Positions 34,400 through 45,840 of a DNA stretch of 64,000 nt are shown here, piece by piece. A program made the translations under genes and the position numbers. Below the pieces are notes generated by a model, which had not been told where the DNA came from, did no database searches, and saw only the letters and a program-made list of their open reading frames with translations. How positions within the stretch are numbered: position 1 is the stretch's first letter; every line of letters begins with the position of its first letter. The DNA is taken from the NCBI GenBank assembly GCA_019155185.1, contig CM032798.1:3361501-3425500 (forward strand), written 5' to 3'. Origin of the DNA: Beaufortia kweichowensis. Its lineage: Eukaryota; Chordata; Actinopteri; Cypriniformes; Gastromyzontidae.

Positions 34400-37300
34400 T
34401 TATTGAGGTATATTGTTCTTTAGCTCAAAACGACTATATATGTGTTTGGATTTCATCTTGTTGTATTGGTTGACCAGGTCCAACTTGCTGTGACCTAAAG
34501 TCATGCGTTTCTCATCCTGTCTGTGTATTCTTTTTTCCGGGCCCGCTGGCATCGGGCCTGGCGGAGGAGGACCCTGCTTGCTCTCCGGCTCGTTCTGAGA
34601 AAGATCCGGACCGCCGAATGGAGAGGTATAAGCGGGCGTCTTCCGGTACACCTGGGGATCCTTCTCCTTGCCGGAAGGCATAAAAATATCAGTGAACTTG
34701 CTTAAAAATGGACCTCGTTGTTTGGGAGAGATTTTGCTGTCAGTCGGAGATGGCGACAGAGGTTTTGGAGTGCTGTACAGACCTAAAGCCTGGAATTTGG
34801 ATGTGTTTCCGGCCATGTTTGACCGGATATAATCTGGTGTTCCTCCTTTGGCCCATTCCACACCGGCAGACTGATTTAGCCCTGAGGAGGGACGGTCCGT
34901 ACCGTTGGAACTTTTACCGGCTTGGGTTCCTGGAGGACTTTGATGCCCTACCCCTTTCCTATCGTGAGTCTTTTGCGAGTTTTCTTGGTTCTTCTTGTCA
35001 TGCGTGACTTTGTAAACAGATTTTATGCCAGGGGGAGCAGCTTTGACACTTGAAACGCTGCTGCTGGATTGGCTACTGGAGTTCTCGGAATACACTCGCT
35101 CTTTGCTGCTGTAGTCCGGAAGAAGGTTCAGCCCCATGTGTGATGCCATCAAGCTGTAAGAGTAACTAGGAAGCCCTTCCTCATCTGGATTGTAGAAACG
35201 GTCTATTATTTGGGAGTCGGCGTACATGCAGCGGAATTCCCGATCGAAGCAGTCGGTAATGTGACCGGTGAAATGCATTAGCATGTTGCTATGCACCTGT
35301 GCGGACAGCCACGTAAAACTAGAAGAAAAGAGAGAATTAATTTGAGTATATCAGTTCATAATATCTTTCTTTTACAAGCATTTAACAAAATTCAGCAGTT
35401 TAAAAACTGTTTAAGCTGTATCTTATTCCCTGTTTTAACTGTTTTATGGACAGTCTAGCTGTCTTATGCTAACGATGTGTTAAAGTACATTCACACTAAC
35501 CATCTGTTTATGACATAACTCAGAAGCCTTATATAATACCCAAATAAAACAGCATGTGATGAGCTTTATATTTGATGATGTCCTACTCTATGTCGTAGGC
35601 TAAAAGACCAAACAGTTTTCTGTAACGCTTTACAATAAGGTTGTATTTGTTAACATTAGTAAATGCATTGGCTAACATGAACTAACAATGGACAACAGCA
35701 TTTATTAATCTCAGCTGTGTTAATTTCAATTGTTACAATTGTTTGTTAATGCCAATACAATTGTTCATTGTGCATTAACTAATGTTAACAGTTACAACTT
35801 TTGATTTAAGGAATGTATTAGTAAATGCTGATGTGAACATAACCTAAGATTAATAAATGCTGTAGAAGTATTGTTCATTGTCAGTTCAATGTTAACAAAC
35901 ACAACCCTGTTGTAAAGTGTTACCCAGTGTTCTTAGTAAAACATGACTCAGTCTCTGTCAACTCATTTCTATGGTGATGGTTAGTTTCACGAAACTATGT
36001 GTGCAAGTATTTCCTTTTGAACTGTGTGCACTTCTAGCCAAACAAAACACCCTGTTGGCTATTATATGGGCAAAGCTTTTAACACTCGAGTGTAAGCCTC
36101 ACCCACTATCCACACGGTGTGTGCTAACACGTTAGTTATACATAGGATGCTATCAATCTTGCTAGCTGTGAAATAACAAAACACAAACTCCTTCACAAAC
36201 TCATTCCTGCCCATAATAACAGAGGATCAGATTAATCTAACTTTAATATGTAGCTTAATCCATACAAGACTAAGCTAGCTTGTCTGTGTCTTAACTCTCA
36301 AACACGGCTATATAAACAAATAACGTATTGTATTTAGCATTATATTGCCTTTACTATCATTGGGTAAATTAAACAACGAATTATCCGGCTATGACAGAGC
36401 TGGAGCTAATGCTAATTCTAAGGATGCACACTGTGTCCGAGATGTGCAGAATCATCATGTTTTTGTTGTTAAGTCTACAGATGGGCGCATGGGGTGAAGC
36501 TCATGAGCTCTCCGCACCCCGGCAGAGCACCGCAGACACTGCCAAAACGCTGCCATGCGCTAAAATGTTTTACATAATACTGAGTGCTGTGTTTGAAATA
36601 AGATCAGCCAGGACTGCCGGGTATGTGAGCGTTAATAATTTAAAAGCACCACTGAATTCCTCCAGAGAGAACTTCTGCTGTCAGAAATCGTGCTGTAACG
36701 CGTTGTCTGTAATTGCTAACGGCTGAACTTTTGTGTACACCTCGCACATCACTATATTGATCATAACATCATTATTTGGAATCGGTCACCACTGTAATTA
36801 AAAAGTCACAAGAATCTAAAAGCTTTAAAACCTTGTTCAAATATGATGTCGTATTGTTTTATGATTTTAATGGCAACAACTGTAGTAACTTTTATTTCTA
36901 AAGCGACGTTTTTAAAATTACACGGAAATTGGTTTCTGTGGTAATAAATAAATAAACAAGAAATATGACATAAAATGGAAATAGTACCTATATGATCCAG
37001 CAATGACCTCCTCACAGTCAATGATCATGAATTTCTCTTGAACTTGACCGGTGAACTTCTTTCCATTTTTGGTGCAATACGTGTCCCCACATATGCTTCT
37101 TATCCTAATATTCTGAAAGATGATAATCAATACATTATCATTAATATAGAAGTATAATTTAATATTTACAGTAGCAAAGCAATTATATATTAGCAAATAT
37201 TCATTATTAGCTGCAACAATGCTGCAGAGAGATAATGGATAATCCCAAAGATAATAATAGATAATCACAACAGGAATACCAGTTACAGCAATAATAGTAA

Positions 37301-38988
37301 CAAAACTGAATACAAATAACAGTATTTTTTGTTTTGACAAGCTGACGTAATAAAAACAAGGCCTGAAGAGGGAAAGGTGAGCTTATTCACCTCTTTCATT
37401 ATTTAAACAATTGAATTTATTCTGAATGACCTGTTGTATAGGCAACATACGTAAGACTTATGTTATGCTTTATAGTGATTCATACCAACATTTAAAAGAG
37501 ATTCAATACTCTTTCAGGTCTTAGACATGATAAATGCACTTTTCTATGTGAAAATCATTACTTGACTTACACTTAAGTGAGAATTCTGGATGTCTAGTTC
37601 TGAGCACATGTTTAAGAAATGGCAGAGATTTTTGTCATCCAGCAGAATATAAACGGGAACTTTGCGCTTGTTGGAAGCTTCCATTAAATCACAGAATATA
37701 TCCACATCTGTAAAAATATCCATGACTACAGCAATGACCTGAGAGAAGTAGAAAGAAGTTGTTAGGACATGGATTACAATAAATCTTTCAATACACTTGA
37801 AGTGGTTTTACATTGATATCAAGTACAAGACTCAAATATTTGCTTGTGATGTTTAAGGCAACGCTTTATTGTAATATACATCTCTAATTTAACATCTCAA
37901 CTTTAAAAACCCTCGAAAGGTATTACATACAGTAAGCAAATTGTAAAAATGTATCAGATTTATCAGCAAATAAATGATTTTAAAGCTTTTCTTAAACTAA
38001 CTTTATAATTTTATTTTTATAATTTTCGTTCAGTTGTAATATTTTTTGTGGATGTATTTAGCCAGTTCACACAACTGCTATGGACATGTTTCACTAATGT
38101 GACTTCAAATATTTTTATTTTATTTGAATACTTTTGGTAATAAAGTGAAACTGATTGTTTTTAATGCATTACGTGGGACTAAAGCGTCCAAACACTGTAT
38201 ATGCATAACAACTCTATATAGTTACAGAAGACAAGTCGTATTATTCTGCACAGTTTGTGGTGCAAAGATTATGGTTTATAGGTGGACTTGAAAACTTTTT
38301 TAGACTGATAAAACAGTTTGTTTACTTGTGACGTCACTCCAAAGTACAGGGCAAACGACAACAGGACAAAACGAACAAAAAGTAGCCACAGAAATGCAAT
38401 GACGTTTTGTAAACCACAAGAAAGCGCAACAGCTGCTTAATATCAAATTAGAATCTGTCCGGAACAATGATTAAACAAAACTGTTCTCACCTTCTTCGCT
38501 TTACTGATGAGAGATCGGATCAGATCTTTGATATTTTGGGACTTGTCTCTTTGAAAGTGTATCTGAGCCTCTGTGGGACCGTATCTGTTTGACATCTCCG
38601 GCCAGCCCAACTCCAACATCGGAGGTTCCTCGTCGGACATCATGGGAAAATAAGTCCCCGACGTGAGCTCCGACACGGTGTCTCCTTCCTCCACGTCCAG
38701 TCCATTGGATCCGCTCTCCGCGTCGCCGGTCTTGGCCACATTTTCGGTGATATAGCGAATTTCAAGCGCGGAGAGAAAGTTGACCTCTTTTTCCTCTTGT
38801 AAGACTTTTCTGTACTCCTTTTCCCCGTGTTCCAGAAGCGCGTCCGTGGCGAGCCGTGCGGCTTCATTATGGCTAAGCTCCAAGGTCGATCCATGTCTCC
38901 AAGGGGTCTTTACGTCCTCGAGTCTGGTGGCGAGTTTCCCTTTACGCACAGGGTTCTGTATCGGGCGCAACGCATCTGAACTAATCAT
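34400..38988 (-). CDS. fam83c: FAM83C, DUF1669 scaffold protein, complete
   Basis: Four minus-strand exons (38988-38491, 37738-37571, 37112-36988, 35318-34400) join in frame to 569 residues. Residues about 30-300 form the DUF1669 domain, a phospholipase-D-like fold: ALLEHGEKEYRKVLQEEKEV, LTSGTYFPMMSDEEPPMLEL, VIAVVMDIFTDVDIF, RSICGDTYCTKNGKKFTGQ and CEEVIAGSY. An F-x3-F pair in CFDREF (Phe288, Phe292) matches the residues through which FAM83 proteins anchor CK1 isoforms. The long last exon holds the Ser/Pro/Gly-rich disordered tail and ends near KRMTLGHSKLDLVNQYNKMK. FAM83C shares that tail motif, the exact DREFRC block and the RDKxxNIKDL segment, which separate it from paralogues A, B, D and F. 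Human FAM83C is longer (about 750 aa), mostly in the tail. No catalytic HKD motif is present. Neighbours mmp24 and uqcc1 support the call. Confidence 0.93.
35319..36987 (-). other. fam83c: fam83c intron 3
   Basis: Bounded by GTACTA donor and CTTCTAG acceptor. It carries a complete MITE (35622-35924) and, near 36390-36726, a plus-strand 111-codon open frame in a patch that is GC-richer than its surroundings; see findings. Otherwise AT-rich. Confidence 0.6.
35622..35924. mobile_element. Palindromic MITE, about 303 bp
   Basis: Imperfect terminal inverted repeats: 'gtaacgctttacaataaggt' at the left and 'ccctgttgtaaagtgttac' at the right. The interior consists of alternating 'ttaacatta', 'aacaatg' and 'attgttcatt' phrases in both orientations. 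This is a well-known non-autonomous DNA element type in cyprinid and related fish genomes. It has no coding capacity. Confidence 0.7.
37113..38490 (-). other. fam83c: fam83c introns 1 and 2
   Basis: Introns 38490-37739 (GTGAGA donor) and 37570-37113 (GTAAGT donor). AT-rich, with AT/AAT simple stretches in the second. Nothing else recognised. Confidence 0.6.
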
Positions 38989-39230
38989 TTTCTCGGTAAA
39001 TGTTTCTCCAAAGGATCAAAAAGCTCAAGTTTGTGTATTCCAAAGGGTCTTAGCTGACCTTGTTTTCTGTCATCGTAGTAAGAATACACAATTCCCGTGG
39101 GCTTATGTGCGTATTGTTGTGCGCTACCGAGAAACTCAATGCTGCGCTCCCCCACCTGTGCGCTTACCTGCCCTGTGATCACCAGTCGCTCCGCCTACCT
39201 CCGACGTCACGTGGAAAGAAAACAAGAGCT
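38989..39230 (-). promoter_or_regulatory. fam83c: fam83c 5' UTR and proximal promoter
   Basis: Upstream of ATG 38988 the sequence is richer in CpG, and a composite CRE plus E-box (gacgtcacgtg) lies at 39203-39213. Several overlapping open frames here on both strands show no similarity. The start site is unmapped. Confidence 0.4.
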
Positions 39231-42200
39231 GCTATCGTATCTCTCCAAAGAAACAACGTCTGAACGCGCCTCATTAACTGTGGGGCATACAGTATAAAGT
39301 TGTTTAGACATAAATGCGCATTGGTACACACTGTAAGAGGTTGTTTGGTCAGATGACTGATATAGATAACAACTGATACAATCTAATACAAAATTTCGGC
39401 ATGCGCTTTTTATACAATGGTCTAGTGAGAGTAAATGTCACAGAGCATGTCAAAAACAAGTTCAGCTCATACATTTAACACAAAATTAACAATAATTGAA
39501 AACGGCATAGGAAAATAAAGTCTTGTTTTTAAATACCAAGGCTTTTTGCATTGTGGCATTAGAGACTAACCCTAACCCATAATATGACCTAAACTATCTA
39601 TCCAAAACTTCAATAACTTGTAAGTCAAATAAGAGTTTGTTAAATTCAGTACTGATAAGATGAAGTTGCATGTAAAATTCAAACTAATTTGCTGAATAAC
39701 TAAGACTTCCTTCGAAATAATTAACTGATTGAGACAAAACCTTTATTGTGTGAACTGCCTGCTATGGTGGTTTTCTTTCAGAGAAGCAGGTATGGCTTAT
39801 TTGAATAGTAAATACGGTGCATGGGATGTCAATTGTGAGATTCATTTGCATAAGTTATTTCAGATGATCGCAGAGCCGAAAAAAAAGAGAGAAAGCAGAC
39901 ATACTTGTAGGGCAGGTCTTTGCAGTCCTATAGCTAGCTGTTTAAGCAAATGTTCTATTTATGATGTGTGTCACCACTGAGCAAACACTCATCTTCCATA
40001 AACACTGGAAAACAAAGTAGCAAAGATTTCATATACTCACATTTGTTACACTGTAAATGCCGTCTCAATGCTCCTAAGAAGTCACGGGTTTAGTTGTTAT
40101 GATTCCTCTGTCGTCCTTTGGTGGGATATTTTCGGATCTTCCTGTCTTTCTCTGTGTAAGGTAGTCACCACCCTGAAGCACGGTCAGCTGAATCATAGCT
40201 TTTCCATGACATGTGTCTCACAAAAGGGAAACAAATGCAAATACAACCGTTTCCAATTTTAAACACTGGGAGGATATTTTTAACCTTTTATTTCAATTTC
40301 ATGCTGTTAGATTTATAAAAAGCACTGACTCATAGTTATGAACCTCCACACCTTTATAGGCTATAAAACAACAGCTTCTTGCCAGACATCTTAGAAAAGA
40401 TGTAGTCAATAAATGTACAGTATAAGACAAATACATATCCTTAATCCACAAGTGGGTTTTCTTTGGTATTATATGTGTTATAGCCATAATATCTTGCAGA
40501 TGTCTGGTATACAAAGTGTGGACAGATGGTCTGAGAAAACGCATGTGTCATGAAAAACTCTGAATAATGCTTTCATTATAGTAATGAATAATGATAATGT
40601 GTGACAATACAAAACACTATGTGCCCATGCTTTGATAATGAAAGGCAAAATTATAATTTTAGCTCATGAATAAAACAAATTGTTTGGGGAGACAAACGCT
40701 CAGACAACATCAACAGTCTGTTTTCAGTGTTACTGATGCAAAGAGTAAAACTGAGATGTCCAGAACAATGGCTCAAAAAACAATTAAGATAAACAGAAAT
40801 ATCTACTTCCTGTTATGACATATTTCCTGTTTCCTGGGATATATGGAAGGAAGGACCTTTAGTTTACATCACAGTCCAGCGAAAGTCAGATTTACTCACT
40901 ATTTTGGTGGACTATTGGTGGATGTTCTTATTCTATAAGACATTTTATTGGACAAAACACCCTAAACACATGTCAATTTTAAGGAGTACTTTCAAAAATA
41001 AATGTTTTCGAATCTAACAGACATCTCAAAAGTTTACATCTCAACAGGTTACAGTAAATGCACATTCTGTGGAAAATTTCAAGCACGCTTATCATTCCAA
41101 CAACATCAGTCAGAAAACGAACACAAGCCAAAATCATACAAACATATGAGCAAAATATGTTTGTTATATAACCAGATGATTATTGACAATAATGCTGATT
41201 AATTGGCATTAATCATTACTTTTCAGACGCATGTAGATAAACCAAGGCTTACAGTAAAATTTCTATAATTTAACATGACTGTGTCACTAATAAGTTAGCA
41301 TATGAACAACACATTGCCGATCATACAGTTTAAGATTTATTGCATCATGTCTTCAAAACCGCCAAAGCTGGTTTGTCCTGATGCGCGCGACTACTTCACA
41401 TGAAAAATAGCTGCAATCAATAGGAAAATTGATCCATCTCGAGAGGGTTTATATTACATTCCACAGCAAGTCTGGCGAAAAGTATTGTGTGATTAAACAA
41501 ACAATATGATCATAGACTCAGTGATGATCCTGTGATGTGGTTTTAATAGTAGACATCATGTACCGCATTCAACACCCTAACAACCACAGTAAGCAATGTC
41601 CTAACAATCATTCATAACATGAACACATTCATCAAGACAATATGGTTTTTCTTACTTTTTAACATTAACAAAAGCAAGAATTTTATTCAGTCTTGTCTTC
41701 TGTTTTGTTATTCAATATATATTTGCATACATAACAAATTGGCCATAATTTGGCCAAACTTGCTAAAGAGAGTACATAACAAATTGTTAGATCTGTTTTG
41801 ATTTGATTTAAATCATAACAAACGATAATGTTAGTGATTAAACATGTACGTAAATTACACTTGTCATTTTGATGTTAAAAATCATCTAAAAGATCTCTAA
41901 AGTTATGAAGAAAATACCCCACAGCTAGGGCAAGTACGCACACTTGTCTCGGCAGGATCGTGGCCTTATAACACAGTACTGAGAAAGCTACACCTAGTCC
42001 ATTATGTTTCTTCCAACAACCAAGTTCAACTTCATTTACATGTAGAGCAACTGCAGTTTTAACAAACAAAGGCATTCTGTTCTTCAAATGAATAAATCTT
42101 TTTGGTATTATGGACCTGACATTTCAATTCTATGAACTGCATTGACTATTGTCCATGAACCTAGATGTTATATAATATTCATTATTATATGTAACATAAC

Positions 42201-45200
42201 AAAATTTATAATAATGGTTTTTATTTTTAATAGTTAAAAATTATATGCAACGTGTGCTACATGTTTACAACACTGATTATATAATAAAACAGTATTTTTT
42301 TCCATAGCAATATGAATTTAATTAGCAGTACACAAGTTGTTTTTCAAATTATACCAATTAGATGATTGTTGTTGCTGTATTATTGTCATTATCACCTTAA
42401 GTGAAGCTATTAAATAGTAGTAATGCAGACAACTGATAAACTATAACCAAGTCGAGCGCTCAGAGAACCGTTTTAAAGCTCAAGGACTCAAAGTCCTTCA
42501 TGACAGCCGTCACAGGAAGTGTCAGGAAATCATGTTGTCTCTGTCAGCACATTATCTCAGCAGATAACCTTTAGATAACCAAAGACGGGGGTCTTGCTCA
42601 ACTACTGAAATAACCTTCATGATCACGTAAATACACAATAACATAAATAGAGGCAGACTAGAAATAGATAAATAAAGAGACAAGCTCTGATACAAAACTG
42701 CGACAGCTCTACTGTTAATTTCTGTCCATTTCACAATTACATTTTATTTTATAAAACGTGGCACTATTATGGATGACTATTGATATTGTTAAATTACACA
42801 GAAAATTGTGATTTTGATTGCTGCAACATATTATGGTTAATTATTTTGTATAGTGACCGTTAAACTGTACAAATCAACTATTGTGCAACAGATTTGCATT
42901 GTTCAAACATGACTTATTCGCTCTGCAAAGTTCTATCAATTTAATAACAGCATTGTAAGACAGTGGCATTTGCTATGGGAACGGATGGCATTAAACTGGA
43001 TTCGTTACAATGTAACCTTTTATTTGAATTCAAAACGACAGCAGCCAATCAGATTGCAGTCCACACGAATGTAGGCCACTCCGGATTGTCCAGAGATTTC
43101 TGCAGCATTAAAGACGGGCGTAACTGAAGCATCATTGACTTTAAAGCTTAAAACATTTGTTCCCACAGTCAAATCCTTTGAGAAGAAAACACCTCCAGCA
43201 AATGATTCATGTTAAAACAGGAACGTGTGCATGCTGCATCATGCTCATCATAGACGCTGTCACTCCTAACCTGTCTGTCGAGGAATTTCAAATTTAAAAT
43301 GCAAGAGTGAGCTTGTTATGAGCCTAATTCCTTCCGAGGGCACACGAGAGTGACTAAAGTAAGAACAAAGTCTATGGTTCTTTCCAAAACAAAAGAACAA
43401 AGATTCAACAATAGCTCAATTCAAAATGCAGCAACCATTATAACTTCTTCCACCCTCAGAGTTTCAGCCACATAATAAGACAATTTAAAGAGAGAAAATA
43501 CAGAAATCTTTGCCTTGATACTTTACCAGTGGACTCGATGAATGTTTTACGCACAGGAAGTTGCTTTGGATGAAAGCAAATGATTAATTGTAAATGGGAT
43601 TGATACACATACTAATAACAATGTACTATCATTTACTGTAAGTTGTTTCTTCACTTATCAACATCACTTATAAACTAATAAGAAAAGGACTTGGCAAACA
43701 ACACTAATGAAACCAAAAAAACTCATTTAATGGCCCATCAGGCAAGGAGGCCAATTTTGTTGAGTGCTCCTGAGGGAGTGTCACAAATCATTTTGCACCG
43801 CTTTCTTACACGGAAACAAAAAGGTTAGTGCCAGGAATTTAACAAGAGAATTCACTAAATTTCAGCTTTTCACATCAGTAAAATCCAATACCGAGAACAA
43901 TCTTGCTGAACTGCATGTGTTTATCCTGTCATGAGCTCTATAGATGACATGACAGCTGCGTGTTTATTCAGACTAGTCATCAGAAACCACAGAAGCAATA
44001 AGGAAGTTACTGATCGAAGATCAAACCACAACTCACAATTAACACACAATCATCTCTTGATCAAATGCTAAAGCTGATCGCAGATCACCACATAAAAGAC
44101 TCAGAGTAACCCTTAGGGCAATAGAAGAGATAACCACATCATGTGAGCAGGAAGAGAAGTTTAACAACATCCTCATGCACATTATGACCTCCTCTGACTC
44201 ATGTGCTTTACGATTGTGACTACAAAAAGTCCCCATGTCTTAATAAAAAACAGAAACTTGAGTCAGTCTGGGATTGGTCACTGAAATGAATATAATTAGA
44301 TGCTAATTAGTATTTCTATAGGCCTTTAGTGGTCGGATAAATGAGCAATAAATAGGATGACAGAAATAAATAAAAGGAAAAAGTTTGTCAAGTCAATATA
44401 ATGAGCACATTTACCTGTCAACACTCCTTACCGACTGAAGATCTGTAAACAGAGACGTGTTCACTTGAATAATTCTGTGGAAAAAACTAGGGCAGTTATA
44501 TGAGACATTTTAAAGACATATCAGAGAATGAGAGTTTTTAAATTAGCAATAAAAAGTGTTACTGGGACTTTGGAAGCAACTTAAACAATAAAATTAAAAA
44601 ACAAAATTACTTAACAGTATAATTTTAGGATAGGGATAATACAATCTTTCAAAAGCACTTTATTGAAATAGTTTAATGGCCAATTTTTGCGCCCCCTGTT
44701 GTGTCTTAACGGAAGTGTCACAAAATACTGTATGGGCATACCTCAATATCTCACTTATTTCTCAGTTAGTTTATGAGAATAAAAGCAGAGCAAAAGATAA
44801 CTTTTGTTTGCTGGATCTTCAGATAACTGGAAAAAAACGACTCGGAAATCTCAGAAATGTCTCTATTAAAGTTTTAAAAGAGATCTAAACAAGCAGAGCT
44901 CAAATTTGCCAAGTCTGCAACATAAACCAATATTATTAAAGATTTCAATATGAACTCAAGACATTTTTTCATCAAATTTACGCAAATCCAGATTATTTTA
45001 TGACATTTGTTTTAAAGCTCCATATTCTTAATGTATTGTTACTCTTAAATGTCTTATTTTTTTCTATTTTTTATTTCTGCTAAGCAATTAATTTAAACAC
45101 TTTTGTGGAGCAAAGAAACATTCATTGACTCGTAACAGTGCACCTGCTAAGCAAACGCTAACAATCTTTTACTACATAATCTTGTGATGATACTACATTT

Positions 45201-45395
45201 TGGAATTAACTGTTGAATATCTCGGGCACATACCAGGCACAGAAAGTAGTACACCTAATGCTGTATGGTCATATTCCACTAAGAACCCAAAGAAATGTAT
45301 GCATCCTGTGTGTCTGGAAAAGCAAAGAAAAGGTTGTAATGAAACACAAAGAGAGCGTTTCTGGTGAGGTAAGAAAGGTCATTCCTCGAGAAGCT
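39231..45395. other. Intergenic region between uqcc1 and fam83c
   Basis: AT-rich, no exon recognised on either strand. Contains a SINE-tail-like remnant near 43562-43600 (ttgctttggatgaaagc) and, at about 42955-43150, a slightly GC-richer stretch with 'cagcagccaatcagattg' that may belong to a dispersed DNA element. The ORFs here lack conserved features. Confidence 0.45.
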
Positions 45396-45401
45396 TTTAT
45401 T
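45396..45401 (-). terminator. uqcc1: uqcc1 candidate poly(A) signal
   Basis: Minus-strand AATAAA about 440 nt after the uqcc1 stop codon; the interval 45402-45840 is then its 3' UTR. A short GT repeat lies at about 45631-45645 within it. Confidence 0.5.
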
Positions 45402-45840
45402 GGTTGACAACCTTGACAAAAACACATTCACACACACTCGAAACATTTTCCTTTGAGAGTAAAATAAAAAAAACAACCGTTTGCACACAAACCTGGAGAT
45501 GTACTGTAAGAGGACCAGCAAAACCGGTTTTAAATATTAACAGTATAGTGGTATGGAAAGACATAAATACAAGAATAATCTACAGATTTAGAAAAGGAGT
45601 CCTTAATACTCTCAATGCACATGTACACAAATGTGTGTGTGTGTGCACGCACGTTTTTCCCAACACTGTGAAGACGTGGTAGGTTGACTAACCCGTAGGG
45701 AAAAACATCAGGCAAGGTGAGAGAGCGAGAAAGAGCGAGAGAGGAAGGGGGTGTTGCTAATCAGGTGAATGCTGCTTCCTGATTGGCTGATGGTGTCCTG
45801 ATAAGCAGCTCTATGTCAGGTAGTTTCTCTGAGATGGCTT

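Noticed and set aside
34523..35007. Plus-strand ORFs of 60 and 99 codons
   Set aside because: Shadows on the opposite strand of the fam83c last exon, whose minus-strand frame is clearly the conserved one.
38780..39297. Several plus-strand ORFs of 66-132 codons
   Set aside because: They lie opposite fam83c exon 1 and its CpG-richer promoter, have mutually overlapping frames and no similarity.
41002..41202. Plus-strand ORF containing C-x2-C-x11-H-x5-H resembling a C2H2 zinc finger
   Set aside because: Spacing is off the classical finger, there is only one unit, no flanking splice signals or conserved linker, and the surrounding DNA is AT-rich intergenic.
43020..43140. Minus-strand open stretch reading VNDASVTPVFNAAEISGQSG
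   Set aside because: It looked protein-like, but there are no splice sites or extended frame, and the DNA resembles a dispersed element.
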